Shown piece after piece: positions 1 through 7,914 of a DNA stretch of 64,000 bases. Below the pieces are notes generated by a model. The model saw nothing but the letters and a program-made list of their open reading frames with translations, was not told the DNA's origin and searched no databases. How positions within the stretch are numbered: the first letter of the stretch is position 1; every line of letters starts with the position of its first letter. Location of the stretch: positions 1 to 64,000 of the forward strand of contig NZ_FCNX02000014.1 in the NCBI RefSeq assembly GCF_001544835.2, read 5' to 3'. This DNA comes from Caballeronia fortuita. GTDB taxonomy: Bacteria > Pseudomonadota > Gammaproteobacteria > Burkholderiales > Burkholderiaceae. The position numbers and the translations under genes were made by a program.

Positions 1-127
1 AGCGCGCTCGCAACCCAACTAACCCATCGGCCGCGAAGCGGGCTGGAGCTATTTGGTGCTGAACCAACGAGCCACGCGATGCAATATGGCAGACCGTGCG
101 CGAGCCAAGTCGGGTAATTGCGATGAG

Positions 128-290
128 GGCACTCTTTAGGCGAGTGCCACGGTGGACGAGAGGACTACCCAACGTGCGTGTGACCGCGGGCCTGAAAAGC
201 TGCTTTCTTTGCCTACTTTCTTTGCAGCAGCAAAGAAAGTAGGTGCCGCCCCGCACAGGGGCAACGCTGATAGACCAAAAAGAAAACGGG
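128..290. repeat. Intergenic palindromic repeat element
   Basis: Contains a perfect 14-bp inverted repeat (212-225 and 230-243, arms CCTACTTTCTTTGC/GCAAAGAAAGTAGG, loop AGCA), followed by a 5-bp hairpin GCCCC-GCACA-GGGGC at 248-262 and preceded by a 7-bp stem GGCACTC/GAGTGCC at 128-148. The combination of a CAAAGAAAGTAGGTGCCGCC-type palindrome with a short GC hairpin resembles a dispersed intergenic element that I recall from Burkholderia-group genomes. Only one copy is visible here, so dispersal is recalled knowledge and not shown by the window. Short reading frames across it are palindrome artefacts. Confidence 0.6.
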
Positions 291-447
291 ATCCGGCGAA
301 AACAAAGCCCCCAAAAATACGCCACCCGTCACCCAAAGAAAACAAAAAAAACACCAACTCCGCGAGAGAAAAACAAAAAACCCGATGCACCTCCAACCCG
401 TAAAGTAGACCAATCGCTGAATGCGGAAAAGCAAGAGGAGAGACAAC
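291..447 (+). other. A-rich leader upstream of the dehydrogenase gene
   Basis: The stretch holds no credible gene. It is strikingly A-rich on the plus strand, with several runs of four to eight A between about 300 and 400, in contrast to the GC-rich surroundings. It ends with a good ribosome binding site (AGAGGAGAGACAAC) before the ATG at 448. It may be the untranslated leader or promoter region of the 448-3390 operon; I could not identify clear -35/-10 boxes. Confidence 0.4.
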
Positions 448-1926
448 ATGCTGCTAGGCCATCCCGTTCTGTTCAAATCGCTGTGTTATATCGACGGCCG
501 CTGGGTCCACAGCAACAGCGCCGCATCGATTCCAGTAACCAATCCCGCCGATCAAAAAGTTCTCGCCCATGTCCCGATGCTCGACAAGGCGCAAATCGTC
601 GCCTCAGTCGATGCCGCCGACCGCGCGTTTCAGTCATGGCGCTGGATGCCGCAACAAAGGCGCAGCGCGCTGCTCTTGCGCTGGCATGAACTCATCATGC
701 GTCATCAGTCGGACCTCGCCGGCATTCTGTCGCTCGAGCAGGGCAAGCCGCTCGCCGAATCCAAAGGCGAAATCGCCTACGCAGCCAGCTTTGTCGAATG
801 GTTCGCGAACGAAGCCAAGCGCCTCACGGGCCGCACCATTCCCACGCACATCGACGGCGCCCAACTCGGCACCTTGATGGAACCCGTTGGCGTTGCCGCA
901 TTGATCACGCCGTGGAATTTCCCCGTCGCGATGATCACGCGCAAGGCCGCCGCGGCGATCGCCGTAGGCTGCACGGTCGTCGTCAAGCCCGCACACGAAA
1001 CGCCATTCTCCGCGATCGCGCTCGCACAACTCGCCGAAGAAGCAGGCTTTCCACCGGGCGTGTTCAACGTCGTCATCGGCGAGCCGCAAGTCACAATGGA
1101 AACACTCGTCAGCGATACGCGCGTGCGTGCCGTCAGCTTCACGGGTTCGACGCGTGTCGGCGGTCTCGTAGCGAAAACGGCAGCACAGGCCGGCATCAAG
1201 AAGCTCGCATTGGAACTGGGTGGCAATGCGCCATTCATCGTGACGGAAGACGCCGAACTGGAACAGTCGGTGCGCGTGGCGGTAGGCGCAAAGTTTCAAA
1301 CGTCGGGACAAGATTGCTGCGCTGCGAACCGCATTCTCGTCGCGCGTCCACTTTATGAGCGATTCGTCGAACGCTATACGGAAGCAGTAAAGGCGCTGCG
1401 AGTAGGCACCGCATTCGAAGCGAATGTCGATGTCGGACCGCTCATGCATCAAGCCGCTTTCGATGCAACCGTCGCGCGTGTAGAAGATGCGCGAGCGCAA
1501 GGCGCGCGCATCACAACAGGCGGAAAGCCACATACGCTTGGTGGATGGTTCTATGAACCGACAGTCGTCGCCGATGCGGAACCAGGCATGCGTATCTACG
1601 ATGAAGAGAACTTCGCGCCGATCTCCGCGATAACCCCGTTCGATACGCTCGATGAAGCCGTCACGCTCGCCAACGACACCGAATACGGCCTCGCCGCCTA
1701 TGTCTGCGCGACGCGCATCGACATCATCTTTCAGCTCGTGCGACGACTCGAGTTCGCAATGGTCTCGGTCAACGGCGTGAAGTTCACCGGTGCACCGATT
1801 CCGTTCGGCGGCATGAAGGCATCGGGTCTCGGACGCGAAGGCGGCGCGGAAGGCTTCGAGCCGTTCGTCGAGACGAAATACTTCTGCCTCGGCAATCTCG
1901 GCCTGCCGCTCACGAACGCAGCCTGA
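448..1926 (+). CDS. gabD: NAD(P)-dependent succinate-semialdehyde dehydrogenase
   Basis: Aldehyde dehydrogenase superfamily protein of 492 residues, close to the usual 480-490 of GabD-type enzymes, expected to oxidise succinate semialdehyde to succinate in the cytoplasm. The cofactor-binding stretch WNFPVAMITRKAAAAIAVG, the general-base Glu256 in LELGG and the catalytic cysteine Cys290 in GQDCCAANR are present. The ATG at 448 is chosen over an in-frame ATG at 421 because AGAGGAG sits just upstream of it. The following class III aminotransferase starts 45 bp downstream, so the two probably form an operon that converts GABA or a similar omega-amino acid to a semialdehyde and then an acid. The exact aldehyde is inferred; glutarate or malonate semialdehyde is possible. 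Confidence 0.85.
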   Translation: MLLGHPVLFKSLCYIDGRWVHSNSAASIPVTNPADQKVLAHVPMLDKAQIVASVDAADRAFQSWRWMPQQRRSALLLRWHELIMRHQSDLAGILSLEQGKPLAESKGEIAYAASFVEWFANEAKRLTGRTIPTHIDGAQLGTLMEPVGVAALITPWNFPVAMITRKAAAAIAVGCTVVVKPAHETPFSAIALAQLAEEAGFPPGVFNVVIGEPQVTMETLVSDTRVRAVSFTGSTRVGGLVAKTAAQAGIKKLALELGGNAPFIVTEDAELEQSVRVAVGAKFQTSGQDCCAANRILVARPLYERFVERYTEAVKALRVGTAFEANVDVGPLMHQAAFDATVARVEDARAQGARITTGGKPHTLGGWFYEPTVVADAEPGMRIYDEENFAPISAITPFDTLDEAVTLANDTEYGLAAYVCATRIDIIFQLVRRLEFAMVSVNGVKFTGAPIPFGGMKASGLGREGGAEGFEPFVETKYFCLGNLGLPLTNAA

Positions 1927-1971
1927 AAAAATACTTTCAAAGATACGCAATACCGCATAAAGGAGAAGCAC

Positions 1972-3390
1972 ATGACCCAGCAGAATTCATCACTCGAACA
2001 ACTGTTCGCGGAAGACCGCGCGCACTTCATGCATCCGTCGACGCACGCGCACGATCATGCGAGCGGCGCGCTGCCCGGCAAGATCGTCACCGGCGCGAAG
2101 GGCATTCGCATTAAGGATCATCAAGGCAGAAGTTATATCGATGCATTCGCCGGTCTCTATTGCGTGAACATCGGCTATGGCCGTACCGAGGTCGCCGAAG
2201 CAATCTATGAGCAAGCCAGGAAGCTCGCTTATTACCATACGTATGTGGGTCACTCGACCGATACGATCATCGAGTTGTCTTCGCGCATCATCGACTGGTC
2301 GCCGGAAGGCATGAAGAAAGTCTATTACGGCATGTCGGGATCGGATGCGAACGAAACGCAGATCAAGATCGTCTGGTACTACAACAACGTGCTCGGCCGT
2401 CCGAAAAAGAAGAAGATCATTTCACGTGAGCGTGGTTATCACGGATCGGGCATCGTCACGGGCAGCTTGACGGGACTGCCGAGTTTCCATCAGAACTTCG
2501 ATCTGCCGATCGACCGTGTCAAGCACACGGTTTGTCCGCATTGGTATCGCAAGGCGCCCGCTGACATGAGCGAAGCGCAGTTCACCGCATATTGCGTTGA
2601 AGAGCTGGAGAAGTTGATCGCGAAAGAAGGCGCGGATACGATCGCCGCATTCATCGCTGAACCGGTGATGGGAACGGGCGGCATCATCACGCCGCCGCAA
2701 GGTTATTGGGAAGCTATCCAGGATGTTTTGAAGAAGCACGACATCCTGCTGATCTCCGATGAAGTCGTGTGCGGCTTCGGTCGTCTCGGCTCGAAAATGG
2801 GCGCGCAGCACTTCGGCATCAAGCCCGATCTCATTACGGTCGCGAAGGGTTTGACGAGCGCCTATGCGCCGCTGTCCGGCGTGATCGTCGGCGAGAAGGT
2901 ATGGGATGTCATCGAAAAGGGCTCGCAGGAACATGGTCCGATGGGCCACGGCTGGACCTATTCGGGGCATCCGATATGCGCGGCCGCGGCAATCGCGAAC
3001 CTCGATATTCTCGAGCGCGAAAACCTCACGCAAAATGCCGCCGATGTCGGCGCCTATTTGCAGCAGCAATTGCACGCTGCATTCGATGCGCATCCGCTCG
3101 TCGGTGAAGTGCGCGGCGCAGGCATGTTGGCGGCGCTCGAATTCATGGCCGATAAAGACGCGCGCAAGCCGTTCGATGCGGCGTTGAAGGTCGGCCCGAA
3201 GGTATCCGCGGCGGCGCTCGAACGTGGCGTTATTGCACGGGCTATGCCGCACGGCGATATCCTCGGCTTCGCGCCGCCGCTCGTTACCACACGTGAAGAA
3301 GCGGATGAAATCGTCGGTATCGTGAAGCAAGCGGTGGATGCGGTGGCGAATGAAGTTATCGGCTCTGCACTCGCTACGCAGGCTATCTGA
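1972..3390 (+). CDS. Class III PLP-dependent omega-aminotransferase
   Basis: A 472-residue fold-type I aminotransferase of the omega-amino acid:pyruvate/GABA transaminase group. The PLP lysine is Lys292 in ITVAKGLTSAYAPLSGV, the cofactor Asp lies in LLISDEVVCGFGR, and the glycine-rich YYGMSGSDANET segment binds the phosphate. The start has a strong AAAGGAGAAGCAC ribosome binding site. It lies 45 bp after the dehydrogenase gene, so it probably supplies that enzyme with a semialdehyde. Whether the donor is GABA, beta-alanine, putrescine or another amine cannot be decided from sequence alone. A bidirectional hairpin terminator at 3719-3748 lies downstream, beyond one more small gene. Confidence 0.88.
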   Translation: MTQQNSSLEQLFAEDRAHFMHPSTHAHDHASGALPGKIVTGAKGIRIKDHQGRSYIDAFAGLYCVNIGYGRTEVAEAIYEQARKLAYYHTYVGHSTDTIIELSSRIIDWSPEGMKKVYYGMSGSDANETQIKIVWYYNNVLGRPKKKKIISRERGYHGSGIVTGSLTGLPSFHQNFDLPIDRVKHTVCPHWYRKAPADMSEAQFTAYCVEELEKLIAKEGADTIAAFIAEPVMGTGGIITPPQGYWEAIQDVLKKHDILLISDEVVCGFGRLGSKMGAQHFGIKPDLITVAKGLTSAYAPLSGVIVGEKVWDVIEKGSQEHGPMGHGWTYSGHPICAAAAIANLDILERENLTQNAADVGAYLQQQLHAAFDAHPLVGEVRGAGMLAALEFMADKDARKPFDAALKVGPKVSAAALERGVIARAMPHGDILGFAPPLVTTREEADEIVGIVKQAVDAVANEVIGSALATQAI

Positions 3391-3460
3391 TTGCTCGCGT
3401 GCGGTTGTGGAACGCGCGTTGCTCGTTCATCGACGACATCTGAGTGAAAGGAGAGTGACG

Positions 3461-3694
3461 ATGAGCGAAAGCGACGAGAAGCGCCATCAGCAACCGCATG
3501 CTGCGCCGCACCCGAACGCGGCGGAGAAGGAGCCCGAGAATCGCCGTCTCGATCAGCATCCTCATCAGACGGCGGAAGTGCCTTATGGGTCGGGTAACGA
3601 GCCCGAAGTCGCAGGCAAGGGCGGTCTCGATGCGCAGAATTCGGACATACCCGATCCCGCAAAGCAACATACCGACAAGCTGCGCCCGGACTGA
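3461..3694 (+). CDS. Small hydrophilic hypothetical protein
   Basis: Encodes 77 residues beginning MSESDEKRHQQPHAAPHPN, rich in Glu, Asp, His, Gln and Pro and with no hydrophobic segment, so it is probably soluble and largely disordered. The start is supported by GAAAGGAGAGTGACG immediately upstream. It follows the aminotransferase by 70 bp and ends just before the terminator hairpin, so it may be co-transcribed. I do not recognise a domain. It resembles in composition the other small proteins at 3998-4804, which suggests a group of stress-type small proteins, but this is inference. Confidence 0.65.
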   Translation: MSESDEKRHQQPHAAPHPNAAEKEPENRRLDQHPHQTAEVPYGSGNEPEVAGKGGLDAQNSDIPDPAKQHTDKLRPD

Positions 3695-3718
3695 TCAAGC
3701 TAGCGATGTGTGCATAAA

Positions 3719-3748
3719 ACAAAACGGCCACTAAGGTGGCCGTTTTGT
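3719..3748. terminator. Bidirectional rho-independent terminator
   Basis: Perfect 13-bp inverted repeat ACAAAACGGCCAC / GTGGCCGTTTTGT with a TAAG loop. It is followed by a T-rich stretch on the plus strand and by an A/T-rich flank on the minus strand. It lies between the plus-strand small gene ending at 3694 and the minus-strand pqqA ending at 3758, so it can terminate both transcripts. Confidence 0.85.
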
Positions 3749-3757
3749 CATTTTCGA

Positions 3758-3832
3758 TTAGCGCGTCGCAATGTACATCGTGATCTCAAAGCCGAAGCGC
3801 ATATCGGTGAAACTCGGGGTTTCCCACTTCAT
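3758..3832 (-). CDS. pqqA: Coenzyme PQQ precursor peptide PqqA
   Basis: A 24-codon gene whose product starts MKWETPSFTDMRFGFEITMY and ends IATR. It matches the PqqA family in length and in the hallmark pattern: Pro6, Asp10, Arg12, the GFE(V/I)TMY core and a terminal Arg. Glu16 and Tyr20 are the two residues known to be cross-linked by PqqE and turned into pyrroloquinoline quinone. A near-perfect ribosome binding site (AAGGAGG, seven bases from the ATG) precedes it. No pqqB, pqqC, pqqD or pqqE gene lies on either side: the next element downstream is the shared terminator, and upstream is another unrelated small gene. It is therefore a stand-alone precursor gene, presumably served by PQQ enzymes encoded elsewhere. 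Confidence 0.9.
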   Translation of the reverse strand: MKWETPSFTDMRFGFEITMYIATR

Positions 3833-3997
3833 AGAGCCTCCTTGTGCATTGATTGGCCAGACGGATGCCAAGCCATTGCGCGGTTCATTTCATTCGGGCG
3901 CCGTGCAAAGCCGCGCACCCCAAATCGACGCTCTTTCATCGTAACGCGAAACGCACGTGCGGCGATTGGAAATTGCATCGATCTTCATTTAATTTAT

Positions 3998-4198
3998 TTA
4001 TAACGGCCTGGGGCGATTACCCGAATCGTCAGGTGTTGTACCGATCTTGTCAGGCGCGTTTGCCATGTCAATGCCTTCGGCCTCGCCCGGACGCGGGATA
4101 ACCCTATCCGCGTCTTTCGGATCGATATTGTTCAGATTATTGCCGCCCGGTGCACGGGGCTTGTCGTGCGTATCGGACGTAGCGGGCTTTTCAGTCAT
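3998..4198 (-). CDS. Small hydrophilic hypothetical protein
   Basis: Encodes 66 residues, MTEKPATSDTHDKPRAPGG at the N-terminus, rich in Asp, Asn, Pro and Lys and lacking hydrophobic stretches. A GAGGAAAGCT ribosome binding site precedes the ATG. I do not recognise a domain. It lies 165 bp upstream of pqqA on the same strand and 22 bp downstream of the DUF2795 gene, with which it may be co-transcribed. The composition points to an intrinsically disordered cytoplasmic protein; function unknown. Confidence 0.6.
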   Translation of the reverse strand: MTEKPATSDTHDKPRAPGGNNLNNIDPKDADRVIPRPGEAEGIDMANAPDKIGTTPDDSGNRPRPL

Positions 4199-4220
4199 AG
4201 CTTTCCTCGTGAGTGCTGTC

Positions 4221-4454
4221 TCATTCCACGCGCGTCGCTTCGCGCAGTACCGCGTCGGCGCTATCGAAGTTACGATCGGTCATCTTGTTGAGCACGGCCA
4301 TTACTTCGCCATCAGCGCCATTGCTTTTTGCTAGCGCGATAAGTTTTTCCTTTCCCATCGGATAGTCGGCGCCATTCAATGCGCGAGCGATTTCTTCCGG
4401 CCGTGGCTCGTCCGGATGCCGATGATTCTGCGAATGCGCCGGATGCTGTGACAT
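4221..4454 (-). CDS. DUF2795 domain-containing small protein
   Basis: Encodes 77 residues. After a His/Pro-rich N-terminus (about 1-20) comes a short helical domain, from about residue 22 to 75, with the pattern of the DUF2795 family (Tyr-Pro near the start, a Gly-Ala-Asp turn, and DR-x-F-D-S-A-D-A-V near the end). Proteins of this family are of unknown function and are often annotated near stress genes. The ATG at 4454 is preceded by CACAGGAGGCGGAC, a better initiation context than the upstream in-frame ATG at 4553. Confidence 0.75.
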   Translation of the reverse strand: MSQHPAHSQNHRHPDEPRPEEIARALNGADYPMGKEKLIALAKSNGADGEVMAVLNKMTDRNFDSADAVLREATRVE

Positions 4455-4567
4455 GTCCGCCTCCTGTGTGCGAATCGAAGATAACGCGTACAAGGCAGCA
4501 ACACGCGTTCCCGTTATCGGGATCGCTTGATGCTTCGTCGGTGATGTCCACACACAAGGGAGGCACT

Positions 4568-4804
4568 ATGGCCATTGCAGCAGACCGCATCTCCGATACC
4601 GAAATCAAGGTCGGCAACACTACCTACGTGTTCGAAGCCAAGGCAACCGCCGACGGCTTCCAGCAATGCCTCGGCAACGACACGGAAGAGACCTGCGCGA
4701 AGAATCACGCGCCCGTTTCGACGCGTGCCGCATTCGATGAAAGCGGCGCGCCGAAAGGCGAACCGGGCAGCATCATCTCGCCGTCGATGGGCGGCATGCC
4801 TTGA
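4568..4804 (+). CDS. Small hypothetical protein with two cysteines
   Basis: Encodes 78 residues starting MAIAADRISDTEIKVGNTTY. The first half looks like a small beta-sheet unit; Cys38 and Cys48 lie in CLGNDTEETCAKNH, and the tail is polar with several Gly and Pro. ACAAGGGAGGCACT gives a good ribosome binding site for the ATG at 4568. It is divergent from the DUF2795 gene (113-bp spacer) and convergent with the large GGDEF-EAL gene 12 bp downstream. No domain recognised; function unknown. Confidence 0.6.
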   Translation: MAIAADRISDTEIKVGNTTYVFEAKATADGFQQCLGNDTEETCAKNHAPVSTRAAFDESGAPKGEPGSIISPSMGGMP

Positions 4805-4816
4805 TGCGCGATGCGC

Positions 4817-7738
4817 TCATAGCGCCGCGGTGGCGGTCGTCGGACGCGGCGCCAGCGATTCGCGCGTGAGCGCGTCGAGCGGAAGAGGCTTGTCGAAGAA
4901 GTACCCTTGCGCCTGCGCTGCGCCCATATCGCGCAATACGGCCAACGTCGCGGCATCTTCGACACCTTCCGCGACGAGCGTCAGATCGAGCGATTCCGCC
5001 ATACGCACGATTGCACGCACGATCGCGCGGCTGCGCGGGCTTTCTGTCAATTCGAGGATGAACGATTTGTCGATCTTGAGCCCGGTGAACTGATACTGGT
5101 GCACATAACTGAGCGATGAAAAGCCCGAGCCGAAATCATCGAGCACGACGGACATGCCGTTGTCCGCGAGCCGCTGCATCGTGCGTCGCGCGAGATCGGG
5201 CTCGGCGACGAGCGCGCCTTCGGTCAGTTCAAGACACACCCGCGATGGCGACACGCGATAACGCCGCAACAGCGCGAGCACATCGTCGGCGAATTCTGGG
5301 CGCGTCATGCTGTAACTGGAGCAGTTCACATGCACCGGCGGCCAGTGGGCAAAGCGCGCATTGGCAAGAATCGCGGCAACGCGCTCCAGCATGTAGAGAT
5401 CGAGTCTGCCGATAAGCCTCAACCCTTCGACGGAAGGGAGAAATTCGGCCGGCCCGACGATCTGACCATCGGGTTGATGCCAGCGGATCAATGCTTCGAG
5501 CGCGACGATCTCGCCGCTCTTCACATCGACGATAGGCTGGAAATAGGGCAGCAGCTCGTCGTCGCGTTTGATTGCATTGCGCAGCGCGCCTTCGCGTTCC
5601 ACTTGGTCCGACACCTGGCGTCGCAGTTCCTGATTGAACACGACGAAGCTGTCGCGGCCCGCGTTCTTCACGCGATACATCGCCGTATCGGCATCCCGCA
5701 GAAGATCGGCGGGCTCCGTATGGAACTGGCTGTCCGCGCTCACGATACCGATGCTGCACGACGAAAACACGACATGTTCTTCGATGTGAAACGGCAGATC
5801 GAACGCGGCGAGGATGCGCTTCGCAATCGATACCGCATCGCGCACGTGCGCGCCCGGCGAGAGCACGGCGAACTCATCACCGCCCAGACGCGCGAGCAGA
5901 TCGGACACGCGCAGACAATCGCGCAGGCGTGACGCGGCCTGAACCAGCAACAAGTCGCCGAAGTGATGGCCAAGGCTGTCGTTCACGACCTTGAAGCGAT
6001 CGAGGTCGATGAACATCACCGAAAGCTGATCGCCGCGCGTCTGATAGTCCTGCCACGCGCTGCGCAGCTTGTGCATCAAATGGCTTCGATTCGGCAAGCC
6101 CGTCAACGAGTCGTGCGAGTTTTCGTAAAGCAGCCGCGCATTGACGTCGTCGAGTTCGCGCGTGCGCGCCTGCACGCGCGCTTCGAGTTCGAGATTCGCG
6201 GCATGCAGCGCTTCGGCGTCGCGGCGGCGTGAAAGGGCCGTGTCGATATGGCGTGACACGAAGGTGAGCAGTTCCTGATCGCGCAGCGAATAGCGCACGA
6301 GCGGCGAATAGCTTTGCACGGCGAGCACGCCGCGCACGACATCGCCGTCGAAGAGTGGAATGCCGAGCCATGAACGCAGACGCACTTCGCGATGTTCGGT
6401 TTCGAACGCGCCTTCCTCGATGAGGCGCAGCGCCTCCGCATGATCGATGAGGCGCGGGCGGCGCTCACAGATCACGAATTCGGTGAGACCGCGTTGTCCG
6501 CGTCGCGGAGCGGGGCGTTCCTCCACGATCTCGTCGACGTAATAGGGAAACGACACTTCGCCCGTTTCCGTTTCGAAGAGCGCGATATAGAAGTTGCGCG
6601 CGTAAAGCAGTTCGCCGACGATGCCATGCAGGCTGCGGAAGAACTCCATCATGTCGCCGGGCCGGCTCGACAATTCTGCGATCTGATAGAGCGCAGCTTG
6701 CAAATGCTCGGAACGCTCGCGCTCCGCGATGCCGTGACGCAGCGCCGCGTTGAGCTTCGATAGCTCGGACGTGCGCCGCGCGACCTGCTCTTCCAGATCG
6801 GCGCGATGCAGAATACGGTCGAGCGCCATCGCAACATGTCGCGCAACGACGAGAAAGAGCGCGCGGTCCTCGGCCGTGTAAATACGCGATACGTCGTAGA
6901 CTTGCATCGCGAGCATGCCGAATACTTCGTCACTCGCGTTCTTGAGCGGCGCGCCCATCCAGAACTCGGGGCGATCGCCGATGCAATAGAAACGGCCCGC
7001 GCGCTCGGCCGCGCAGATATCGGCGGCGGTGATGAAAAGCGGTTGCCCGCTTGTGAGCACCTGGCCCGTCATCGAGAGCCGCGCCGGATTCAGGATGTCG
7101 TAGTTCTCCGCCGCGACGACATCGGTATCGATGACGTCGACGTAATACGGATAGGTGATCTTGCCCGTCTTGCGGTCATAGAGCGCGAGATAGAAGTTCT
7201 CCGCGTCGATGAGCAGGCCGAGGCGCTCGTGCACGCCGCGCAGAAAGTCGGCGCGTTCCGGCACCGAACTCGCGAGGTACGAGATTTCATAAAGCACGCG
7301 CTGGATGAGCTGCGCGCGCGCGAGGGCATCGGCCTGCACGCGTTCGCCTAACGTGCGTGCGAGTTCGGCGAGATGCGTGTCGTCGCGATGGGCGTGCGGC
7401 GCGAGCAGCCAGCCGAGCACGCTTTCGCCGCGGCCGGTCGGCCAGCGATGCCAGCCATGCGCCTCGCACGTCTGAGCGAGGCGTTCTTCGGCGATACTGC
7501 GCGGCCATTCCTGCGCATCGGAAAGCGGGGCATCGCCGCGGCGCTCGAGATGCAACTGCTCGCCCGCGCGGTACCACGCCCACTGCTGCGGGCAGCCCGT
7601 CGCGACGGCCTCGCGCAACAGGGCATCGATCGATGAAGCGACGCTCGCGAAAATCTTCTCGTCGGTCGCCGCTACGCTTGCGGGTTCGACCGCGCTTGCG
7701 CGGGCAACCTGCGCATCGTATGCGGGAAACACACTCAT
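4817..7738 (-). CDS. GAF-GAF-GGDEF-EAL cyclic-di-GMP turnover protein
   Basis: A 973-residue soluble signalling protein. Two similar GAF domains (about 150-305 and 335-500) each contain a related core (ENFYLALYDRKTGK and RNFYIALFETETGE), separated by coiled-coil linkers. They are followed by a GGDEF domain (about 535-700) with an intact GGDEF motif at 619-623 and an EAL domain (about 715-965) with EAL at 748-750, DDFGSGFSS and AEGVED. Both catalytic sites look intact, so it may both make and degrade c-di-GMP under control of a ligand or redox signal sensed by the GAF pair. No membrane segment is seen. The start at 7738 is preferred to 7765 because GGAG lies nine bases upstream. Confidence 0.88.
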   Translation of the reverse strand: MSVFPAYDAQVARASAVEPASVAATDEKIFASVASSIDALLREAVATGCPQQWAWYRAGEQLHLERRGDAPLSDAQEWPRSIAEERLAQTCEAHGWHRWPTGRGESVLGWLLAPHAHRDDTHLAELARTLGERVQADALARAQLIQRVLYEISYLASSVPERADFLRGVHERLGLLIDAENFYLALYDRKTGKITYPYYVDVIDTDVVAAENYDILNPARLSMTGQVLTSGQPLFITAADICAAERAGRFYCIGDRPEFWMGAPLKNASDEVFGMLAMQVYDVSRIYTAEDRALFLVVARHVAMALDRILHRADLEEQVARRTSELSKLNAALRHGIAERERSEHLQAALYQIAELSSRPGDMMEFFRSLHGIVGELLYARNFYIALFETETGEVSFPYYVDEIVEERPAPRRGQRGLTEFVICERRPRLIDHAEALRLIEEGAFETEHREVRLRSWLGIPLFDGDVVRGVLAVQSYSPLVRYSLRDQELLTFVSRHIDTALSRRRDAEALHAANLELEARVQARTRELDDVNARLLYENSHDSLTGLPNRSHLMHKLRSAWQDYQTRGDQLSVMFIDLDRFKVVNDSLGHHFGDLLLVQAASRLRDCLRVSDLLARLGGDEFAVLSPGAHVRDAVSIAKRILAAFDLPFHIEEHVVFSSCSIGIVSADSQFHTEPADLLRDADTAMYRVKNAGRDSFVVFNQELRRQVSDQVEREGALRNAIKRDDELLPYFQPIVDVKSGEIVALEALIRWHQPDGQIVGPAEFLPSVEGLRLIGRLDLYMLERVAAILANARFAHWPPVHVNCSSYSMTRPEFADDVLALLRRYRVSPSRVCLELTEGALVAEPDLARRTMQRLADNGMSVVLDDFGSGFSSLSYVHQYQFTGLKIDKSFILELTESPRSRAIVRAIVRMAESLDLTLVAEGVEDAATLAVLRDMGAAQAQGYFFDKPLPLDALTRESLAPRPTTATAAL

Positions 7739-7914
7739 CGGCGCTCCAGGCCATATTGCCGCCACGTCGGGCGGTTCTCGTTCAGCGACTACGCTCGCAC
7801 GCCGCCCGTGGCGCGCGTCTCAAGCAAACGTTCTTATTGGGCTAACGGCAGCCAGCTTACAGCCTTGAGCTTCCGGAACAAAAAAAGCGCCGCACCCGCA
7901 CGCGTGCCGGGCAT

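Noticed and set aside
152-403. Open frames crossing the palindromic repeat
   Set aside because: They follow the inverted repeat and the A-rich tract, lack ribosome binding sites and give low-complexity proteins.
634-1971. Long minus-strand open frame opposite the dehydrogenase gene
   Set aside because: It mirrors the codon pattern of the real plus-strand gene, has Arg/Cys/His-rich low-complexity product and no family features. Similar frames opposite nrdJ, ceoB, cobN and others were dropped for the same reason.
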